The notes under the pieces: model-generated
Databases searched by the model: none
The model's input: the letters and a program-made list of their open reading frames with translations, nothing else
What the model was told of the DNA's origin: nothing
Part shown: in pieces, positions 1 through 6,504 of the stretch
How positions within the stretch are numbered: the stretch's first letter is position 1
How the letters are laid out: each line of letters begins with the position of its first letter
Origin: Auxenochlorella pyrenoidosa
Lineage: Eukaryota > Chlorophyta > Trebouxiophyceae > Chlorellales > Chlorellaceae
Direction of reading: 5' to 3'
Length of the DNA: 10,830 nt
NCBI GenBank assembly: GCA_001430745.1
Contig: KQ481950.1
Location: 679,456 to 690,285 of the forward strand
Translations under genes and position numbers: made by a program

Positions 1-43
1 CCCACCACACACACACACACCACCCACCCACCCCACCCCCCCG
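1..43. repeat. CA and CCACC simple repeat in HST intron
   Basis: A (CA)n run is followed by CCACC/CCCACCC repeats and a C-tract, just before the acceptor AG at 48-49. It forms the pyrimidine-rich end of the HST intron that continues off the left edge. Confidence 0.85.
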
Positions 44-49
44 GCGCAG

Positions 50-2217
50 CTGATCGACTGGGCGCTGCTGCCGCGCGCGCTGCTGGGCGTGCTGGCCCTG
101 CTGTGCGGCAACGGCTACATTGTGGGCATCAACCAGATCTATGATGTGGACATTGACGCCGTGAACAAGCCCTTCCTGCCGGTGGCCGCGGGCGAGCTGA
201 GCCCGGGCACCGCCTGGGGGCTGTGCGTGGCGCTGGCTGCCGGTGAGCCGCGCGCGCGTGGGGGCGGCAGGCAGCCCGGGGCAGCGCGCCTGCTCGAGCA
301 CCCGGCTCGCCACACGCTCGACCGTTGAGGCTTGGATGCATTGGTGATGCATTGGTGGGCTGTAAGGGCTCAGCACTCTGCTCCGTCGCTGCCTCTGCCG
401 CATGCCTGGCCTTGGTGGCCCATTGTCTGCATCCACCTGGTGGCCTCCGGTGCTGCCGGCCGGCGCTCCCGCTGGTCTGCCTGCCCCCCCAACTCAACAG
501 TCCTGCTGCTGCTCTTGCGCAGGCGGCATCGCCATCACCAGCTTCAACTTTGGGCCCCTCATCACCGGCCTGTACTGCTTCGGCCTGTTCCTGGGCACCA
601 TCTACTCGGTGCCGCCGCTGCGCCTCAAGCGCTCAGCCATCGCCGCCTTCCTCATCATCGCCACAGGCAGGCCGCCTGCTAGCACAGCTAGCCAACCTGC
701 CAGATGCTTGCGCGACAGTGGGCGACCCACCCTGTGTGCTGCTCGTGCCGACGGCTTGACAGGCTGGCGGCGGTCGTTGCGTGCGCGTGGTGCGCAACGC
801 CGGCCTGGTCTGCCCTGCGCCCGTGCGCCTGGCTTGCACCGCCCCTCACCGCCCCCGCCCCCCCGCCGCCCCTCTTTCACTGTCCTGCAGTGCGCGGCTT
901 CCTGCTCAACTTTGGCGTCTACCACGCCGCCCGCGCCGCGCTGGGCCTGCCCTTTGCCTGGAACCCCTCCATCACGTGAGCGCCCTCGTGCCCGCCCGCA
1001 CCGAAAAGGGCTGGTCAACGCTGTGCCTGCGCATGGCTGCACGTGCTGGGTTGCGCGCTGCCCCCAAGGCCGCTGACGCTGCCGTCACGGCCGCTCACCC
1101 TTGCCCACCCGCCTGCCACATACCCACCACCCCACCACCCCTGTTGGTTGACCTGGCCGCCCAGCTGCTTTACCATCACGCTCGCAGTGCATTGCATGCC
1201 CCACCCGCTGCTGAACCGCCCCCGGCCGCCACCCCCTCACCCCCCACACCACCCCCCCCCACCCCACCCACCCCGCCTACCCAACCCCGCAGCTTCATCA
1301 CCGCCTTTGTCACCCTGTTTGCCACCGTGATCGCCATCACCAAGGACCTGCCCGACATTGAGGGGGACCAGCAGTTTGGCATTGAGACCTTCGCCACGCG
1401 CATGGGCGTCCGGTGCGCGCCGCCCCCCCCCCCGGCCCCAGTGCACCCGCAACCCGCCCGCGCTGTAATGCCAACCCTCTGCTTTCCCTGCTGTTGGCTT
1501 TGGGGCCTGTAGGCCCTGGTGCTGAGGCTGACAGCGGTGCCAGATGGCCCGGCCTGCTGCGGTCCGCCGCCGTCCTCCACGCCCGTACGCTGCCCCCCGC
1601 CTCCCACCCTCACCCCCACCCGCAGGCGCATCGCCTTCCTGGGCTCTGGCCTGCTGCTGGCCAACTACGTGGGCGCCATCGCGCTGGCCCTGCGCTTCCC
1701 CCTGGTCTTCAGCCGGCTGGCCATGGGCGGCGGCCACGCCCTGCTGGCCCTGGTCCTGCTGTACAAGACAGTCAAGCTGGACGCCGCCAAGTACAGCCAG
1801 CAGGCCATCAAGGACTACTACGCAGCCATCTGGTGGGGAACGGGGGGCGTGTGTGTGGGTGTGCTGCGCTGGGGGGGTGGAGGCGGAGTGGGGGTTGAGC
1901 CTGGGCACACATGCATGCCCTATGTCGGCGCTCCAACAGTAGCCGGGTCGACAGCAGCCGGGCTGCAGCGGCCCCTTGGCGCCGTCCCCCGCCCCGCGCT
2001 ACCTCTTGAGGCGTTGACTGAGTCGCTGGGTGGGCAGGCTGCTCTCATGCCAGCAGGCCGCCCTGTCAGGTTCCTGGGCCAGCCCTCTGCCGCCGGCGCC
2101 GCTTGCCCCCAAGTCACGCTGCCCGCCCGCCTCCCCCTCTGTGCGATTTTTTTTGGCCCCCCCTGCAGGCTCAACTTCTACTGCGAGTACCTGCTGCTGC
2201 CCTTCCTGGGGGCCTGA
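50..2217 (+). CDS. HST: Homogentisate solanesyltransferase, 3' six exons (5' partial)
   Basis: UbiA-family membrane prenyltransferase that joins homogentisate to solanesyl diphosphate with loss of CO2, a committed step of plastoquinone-9 synthesis at the plastid envelope. Exons: 50-242, 523-666, 891-975, 1293-1412, 1626-1832, 2169-2217. Together they give 798 nt, 265 residues plus TGA, with splice phases that all match. Seen: first Asp-rich prenyl-diphosphate motif NQIYDVDID (131-157), second motif KDLPDIEGD (1342-1368), several hydrophobic membrane helices, and a C-terminal [11 protein letters not shown] segment. The stretches [10 protein letters not shown] and [12 protein letters not shown], followed by RAALGLPF, are as I recall plant HST and differ from tocopherol-type phytyltransferase (HPT/VTE2), the main alternative. 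The transit peptide and first helices lie off the left edge; position 50 follows an intron acceptor (AG 48-49). Intron 2 (667-890) is GC-AG. It is convergent with the thioesterase gene. Confidence 0.92.
667..890 (+). other. GC-AG intron (HST intron 2)
   Basis: The reading frame and family sequence (IIAT-VRGFLLN) require the junction after G666. The intron then starts GCAGGC and ends TGCAG at 890. The donor context ACAG|GCAGG fits the GC-AG class, and no GT lies near enough to preserve the conserved residues. The split codon G|TG gives Val. Confidence 0.85.
1231..1290 (+). repeat. C-rich low-complexity tract in HST intron 3
   Basis: Almost pure C with scattered A, leading to the acceptor AG at 1291-1292. 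It serves as an unusually long pyrimidine tract; the opposite strand is G-rich. Confidence 0.75.
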
Positions 2218-2256
2218 GCCGCCCCTTATGCTGCCCTTCCTGGGGGCCTGAGCCGC
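2195..2256 (+). repeat. 28-bp direct repeat duplicating the HST stop region
   Basis: Positions 2195-2222 and 2229-2256 are identical 28-mers separated by 6 bp. Each contains the codons for the last residues (LPFLGA) and TGA. The second copy is offset by 34 bp, hence out of frame, and lies in the 3' UTR. It reads as a recent local duplication. Confidence 0.92.
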
Positions 2257-2287
2257 TTGAGCAGCCCTCCCCACCGGAATAGCGCTG

Positions 2288-2310
2288 GCTGGCAGTTGCC
2301 AATTGCCAGC
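2288..2310 (+). other. Small inverted repeat in HST 3' UTR
   Basis: GCTGGCA (2288-2294) can pair with TGCCAGC (2304-2310) around a 9-nt loop, 71 nt after the HST stop. A 7-bp stem can occur by chance, and no function is claimed. Confidence 0.4.
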
Positions 2311-2534
2311 GAGAGGCTGCTTGCTGCTTGGTGCGAAAGCTTTCTGCTGCCCTTGATCCCTGCGCACCCCCCATCCCTGCCCCTGGTCCCCCCCAAGAGG
2401 TGGCTCCCGCTTCCACCATCCGCCATCACGCCGCCCACTGCCACTTGTCTTCCATTGCCAGCTGTTCCCCTTCATTTTTGTCATTCACCCGATTGCTGCA
2501 GCCCCCGTATTGGCTCTTTTTCCTCCCCAATCCA

Positions 2535-2539
2535 TGTAA
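2535..2539 (+). terminator. TGTAA poly(A) signal, candidate for HST
   Basis: TGTAA is the usual chlorophyte polyadenylation signal. This one lies 318 nt after the HST stop, in the left arm of a perfect inverted repeat. A second plus-strand TGTAA at 2704-2708 is an alternative. Confidence 0.55.
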
Positions 2540-2545
2540 CTCTTG

Positions 2546-2550
2546 TTACA
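2546..2550 (-). terminator. TGTAA poly(A) signal, candidate for FAT
   Basis: Minus-strand TGTAA (TTACA on +) lies 544 nt after the FAT stop, in the right arm of the same inverted repeat. It is the only minus-strand TGTAA I found between the two stop codons. Confidence 0.5.
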
Positions 2551-3093
2551 TGCAAAAGCCTGAAGAGCAGAACCGTACAGAGCAGGAGACAGTAGCGCAA
2601 CGGGGGCGGGATTCATTTGGAGGGCGAACAGAGAGACGGCCGAGGAAGGGCATGCCTGGCATTGCAGCAGGCGCCCCTGAAAGGATGGGCGTGGGGAAAA
2701 GGCTGTAAAGAATCAGGGCATGGGACCCGCGGCGGGCCGGAGCAGAAGCACAGCAGGCAGCGCAGGGGGGGAGAGAGGAATGGCACACGCGGGCGGGGGG
2801 GAGAGGGGCAGGGCAGCAGGGGGCAGTTCGTTGGGCGCTAGGGAGTGCTCAAGTCTTTCTTCTGGCCAACTGGGGTGCGCAGAATGGGCCACCTGCTGGA
2901 TCGTCGACCCTTGTGGGGTGGCAGTGGATCTGGGGTGTGCATGTGCAGGGCGCAGGGCGCGGCGATGGGGCAGCAAGTCCTGCTATGATACAACGGACCG
3001 ACCAATTCGGGCCCGCGGGGGGAGCGGCGGCACGACGTGCTGTCAAAGCCGAAGCAACTCGGCGGGGGCAGGCATGCCGCGGCCGTGGCCTGC

Positions 3094-5824
3094 TCAATCG
3101 GAGAGGTCGCTGGCCGAGTCGAGGGCGCGCCAGGTGGTGCGGGAGCGCACCAGCTCGGTGCACGCCTCGCCCTGGCAGCGGCGCAGCACGTGCACAAACG
3201 ACAACGGCTGCGGGCCGGCGCCGTTCTGGGACAGCAGGTCGTGTGTGCCTGCAGCAGGCAGCGGTAGGGTGGCTGAGCGGTTGGCAGGGCAGCGCGTCGA
3301 GATAGGCGCATGGGTCCAACTGCCTGCAACCCACGGCAGGCGCCCGAGCGGCGCGGGCAGCGGCGCAGGGCCGGGCTCACCGCAGCGCCCCGCCAGGGAC
3401 TCCACCAGGTCGCCGCCGTGGCACTCCGCCTTGAAGTCGATCTCAATCTGCCAAGGCGGGGGCCGTGGGTTGGGGCATGTGTGGGTCAACGTGCATGGGG
3501 GGTTGAGTTGGTGCAGCGCCAAACCCAGGCGGAGGCTTGAAGCAGGAGTCGCACCCTGACAGGACCAGGCATCGCACGTGCCATCAGACCCTCGGCGAGG
3601 GCCTGCCGGCCGGCAGCTGGGCCCCTGCGCAAGCACGGCCCGCCGCACCTGGTACAGGTGGGCTCCGTGGTAGATGTCCGAGGGCACTGTCTCCATGGCC
3701 CAGGCCAGGTAGGTGGTGTTGTTCACGTGGCCGTTCATGTCCATGTCGGAGCGCCGCGCCACCTGGATGGGGCCCACAATCTGCGGGGGGGCGAGCAAGG
3801 CAGGGTGGGGGCAAGGGCTGCTGTCGAGGGGTGTTGGGCGGGCAGGCGGGGGCCGCCAGGGCAACCCCTCACACAAGCCCCACAATCTGCCAGGCGCGCA
3901 AGGGCGCGTGCGAGGTGGCAAGCAGCCGACAGCCATCAGGTCGCCCCGCCGGCCCGGTCGCCCCGCCGGCCCACCTCGGCGGGCAGGCCCAGCTCAGGCA
4001 GCTTCTGGCGCGTGTACTCGCGCGGGATGGCGTGCCGCGGCGGCATCAGCTGGAATGCGGCGCACTTCTGGCGGGCAGCCTCCGGGAACTTGATCAGGCG
4101 GCGAGTCTGCGGGGGGGAGCGCGTACACACACAGAAGCGCTGGTAACGGGGAGAGCGTGTGCAGCGGAGCAAGAGGGGGTGTGTGGCGCAGCGGCGTGGC
4201 CGAGCGGCGCCAGCGCAGCACGAGTGGGCGTAGGCGGGCAGCGCTGGCGTGCCTCCGGCAGCTGCAGCAGCAGCGGTGGGAAGCCGAGCCCGGGCGATGC
4301 CGCCGACCCAAGGCGGGGCCAGAAGTTTAAAAATGCAACTTCAGCTCAGGGGCAGGCAGCAGGGCTGCAAGCAAAGGCTCCAAGGCCCCCTGGCGCCCCC
4401 AGGGCCCACCTGCATGTTGATCATGACCCAGGTGGAGGTGGCGCGCCCGATCGTCTCCCCCGTCGCCTGGCACGTCACCACCCAGTCGCGCTGCGCCGCC
4501 AGCTTGCCGTCCTCCTGGAACCAGGTCTTGATCTCAATGATGTCGCCCCTGCAATGGGCGGGCGGGCGGGCAGGGAGGGGGGCAGGCGCGCCGAGGGTTG
4601 GCACAGGCAGGCGGGCAGCAGGGCAGGGCGCGCGCCGGAGCGCCGGCACACCTGCTGCACCCCAGGGGAGCCCGGCGGGTGCAGGCAGCGGCGGTGGGCT
4701 CGGACAACCCCCGTGCAAGCACACAGAAAGCCGATTGAGCATGAAAGCATGCAAGCCGGCCGCTTGGTTGCCAAGGGGTCGGCGTTTACAGCACCAGCAG
4801 CAGCTTGAACGCGCGGCGAGCCAGCCGCGCATGCGAGGCGCCATGCGCCGCGGCGGGGTGCTGGGTGTCCCCCCCAGCCCCCAGGGCGCCCACCCACCAG
4901 CGCGGGTAGCGCTCCATCTGGATCTGCAGCCGCGTCATGACGAAGATGAGCCCCGACATGGAAGGGTCAGAGGCAAAGCCCTCGGTGCTGCGCCCCCACA
5001 TCGCCACCGCGTGGTTGCTGGCCACCTCCTGTTGGGCCAGGCGGGGAGGGGCAGTGGGGGTGGGGTGGGGTGGGGTGGGGGCTGACCAGGCAGGCAGCGG
5101 GGCCAGGTGGTGGCGGGTTGGGAGGGGAGGGCAGGCATGCTGTGCTGCCCAGGCCGACAACCAGCAGGTGCGGGAGCGCGGGCTGGGTTTCGAGCACACA
5201 GGCAGCGCGGTGCAGGAGGGCCACACGCCAATCTGGCAGAGCCAGCTCTCGCCACCTGGGGGCGGGAGCTGCACGGGCGGCCCAGCAGTCCGGCGCCCTG
5301 CCCGGCCCCCCCACCTGGAGCAGTGTTGCGATGGAGATCATGTTGGTGCGCTGGTCGGGCCCAACCTCATTGCCGCGAATCCTGCAGGCGAGGCCGGGGG
5401 TGGAACGGTGATGAGGCCTCGGCGGGACTCCCGACGGCGCACCGACCAGCGGCAGCAGCGCCGCCGCCAGAATGGCTCACACTGCCAACTGCAGCGCCTG
5501 GCTTCAGACATGGGGGCAGCCTTCCCACCTGTGTGCCTCCACGAAAGCGCGGCCGTCTTCCACGAGCTGGCTGGGAGAGGGGGCAGGGAAGGACGTAACG
5601 GCGGGAGCCGCCGCCGCTGCTGCACCGTTGGCAGAGGGCTCTGCCGCTGCTGGTGGCGCGCCTGCAACAGCCTGCAGGGCTGTAGGGGCTCGTGGGGCAC
5701 CTGGCTGCAAACTGGCAGCCAGCGTGCGGCTGCCCAGGTGCGCCGTGCGACCTGCCGCCTTCGAGCAGGCCGCAGGGTGTGCCCCGAGGCTGTGTACGGC
5801 GCGGATGGCTGCGATGCTCGCCAT
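3094..5824 (-). CDS. FAT: Plastid acyl-ACP thioesterase (FatA/FatB family), complete
   Basis: Hydrolyses acyl-ACP in the plastid stroma, ending fatty-acid synthesis and releasing free fatty acids for export. Exons in transcript order: 5824-5529, 5381-5315, 5028-4898, 4548-4410, 4106-3975, 3780-3649, 3447-3381, 3248-3094; 1119 nt, 372 aa, all phases consistent. The ATG at 5824-5822 starts MASIAAIRAV, followed by an Ala/Ser/Pro-rich region to about residue 85 that suits a chloroplast transit peptide. Two hot-dog domains follow (about 100-240 and 256-360). Seen: IRGNEVGPDQRT, NHAVAMWGRSTEGFA, RYPRWGDIIEI, TRRLIKFPE, RRSDMDMNGHVNN. Putative catalytic D269, N271, H273, E307, C308 have the same spacing as D281/N283/H285/E319/C320 of Umbellularia FatB. 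Wording looks closer to FatA-like chlorophyte enzymes than to plant FatB, but I cannot settle the class or chain-length preference. Intron 5 carries a decoy acceptor. The last ten or so residues (ALDSASDLSD) are unremarkable. Confidence 0.93.
3939..3972 (-). repeat. 17-bp tandem duplication at FAT intron 5 donor
   Basis: Two identical 17-mers (3939-3955 and 3956-3972, GGTCGCCCCGCCGGCCC on +) lie end to end. They sit immediately inside intron 5, next to the donor GT at 3974-3973. The duplication does not touch the exon. Confidence 0.9.
5056..5081 (+). repeat. G4-type tract in FAT intron 2
   Basis: Five G-runs of 4-5 (5056-5060, 5062-5065, 5067-5070, 5072-5075, 5077-5081) are separated by single T. 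This is a textbook quadruplex pattern with 1-nt loops, on the template strand of FAT. In the transcript it is the C-rich tract just before the exon 3 acceptor. Confidence 0.8.
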
Positions 5825-6504
5825 ACTGAGCTTTGCACAATTGAGGAAGGGTGTGGCGCTCAACAGGAGATGGCCATGCGGAGGCAGGCTTGATGGCGGT
5901 GACCTTGGAGGAGCGATGTCGAAAGGCGCTGCAGTTACAGATGGGGAAAGCGGAAGCTTGCGGTTTGTGGGTCATGCGGCGCCTGCGGAGCGTTGACGCC
6001 AAAGGCCTGTTGGCATCGGGCCGAGTGACGGTGCCGTGAGCCTCGCAAACACACGTGATCATCTCAAAGCACTGATGGCCGCGTGCAAACTTACTCTGCG
6101 GGCTACACGGCTGGTGGTGAAGCCAAGCCGCCGAACATGCTGCTGCGGGCACGTGCACGTTTCAAACAACCCCTTTCAAACCTTGTGGCAATTGCATCAT
6201 TGCCAGTTGACATCATGTATCTTCCCTGCAGAGTGCTCGTTAGTAGCACGTAAATGCACTGAGCAAGCTGTCATGCCGCCACGGCTGCCGGTCGAGGATC
6301 ATGTCCAGCTTGGCTCGCAGGCCGCCTGCAGCCGCCTCTGTCTCGCCTCCCTCCATTCTTTACATCGCGCAGCAGCTCAGCAGGCAGGGTCGACTACAGG
6401 TGGCTCAGTCGGGTGGGGAGTGGTGGTGCACGCGGATTGCTGCTGCAACACGCGCACCGCACCACAGCAATGGCCATGCGGCATCCCCAGCGCAGCACAC
6501 GCCA
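5825..6504. other. Spacer: FAT upstream region and paralogue A 3' flank
   Basis: No coding exon recognised. The part nearest 5824 should hold the FAT 5' UTR and promoter, and the part nearest 6505 the 3' UTR of paralogue A. About 6040-6260 is visibly less GC-rich than the rest of the window. CACGTG hexamers occur at 6052-6057 and 6150-6155, but the same hexamer is frequent elsewhere here, so I do not call them sites. No clear TATA box seen. Confidence 0.65.
6360..6364 (-). terminator. TGTAA poly(A) signal, candidate for paralogue A
   Basis: Minus-strand TGTAA (TTACA on +) lies 141 nt after the TGA of paralogue A. Another at 5939-5935 is 566 nt away and inside the probable FAT upstream region, so it is less likely. 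Confidence 0.55.

Larger units (their letters stand above)
2218..3093. other. Convergent intergenic region, HST and FAT 3' UTRs
   Basis: No gene supported: the open frames here lack family features and splice support. The stretch holds the second copy of the 28-bp repeat, a 3' UTR hairpin (2288-2310), the palindromic poly(A) element (2533-2552), and a further plus-strand TGTAA at 2704-2708. A purine-rich G-tract area follows (about 2590-2830). The two stop codons are 876 bp apart. Confidence 0.75.

Noticed and set aside
125..500. Long open frames on both strands over HST intron 1 and elsewhere
   Set aside because: Low-stop frames are expected in GC-rich DNA; their translations are Ala/Pro/Arg-rich with no family features, and they overlap well-supported exons or introns.
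2720..3559. 279-residue plus-strand open frame
   Set aside because: It overlaps FAT exons 7 and 8 in antisense, has biased composition and no recognisable motif.
3537..4808. 423-residue plus-strand open frame
   Set aside because: Antisense shadow of FAT exons 4-6; the real signal (hot-dog motifs, spliced frame) is on the minus strand.
5822..5863. TTG start 13 codons upstream of the chosen FAT start
   Set aside because: The ATG at 5824 begins a typical transit peptide (MAS...), and nuclear genes rarely use TTG.
6052..6155. Two CACGTG (G-box) hexamers upstream of FAT as light-response elements
   Set aside because: The hexamer also occurs in exons and introns here (for example in FAT exon 8 and HST intron 3), so it is not enriched.
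6187..6204. GGCAAT...ATTGCC inverted repeat upstream of FAT as an operator
   Set aside because: Six-base arms are too short to separate from chance, and no second copy or neighbouring site supports it.
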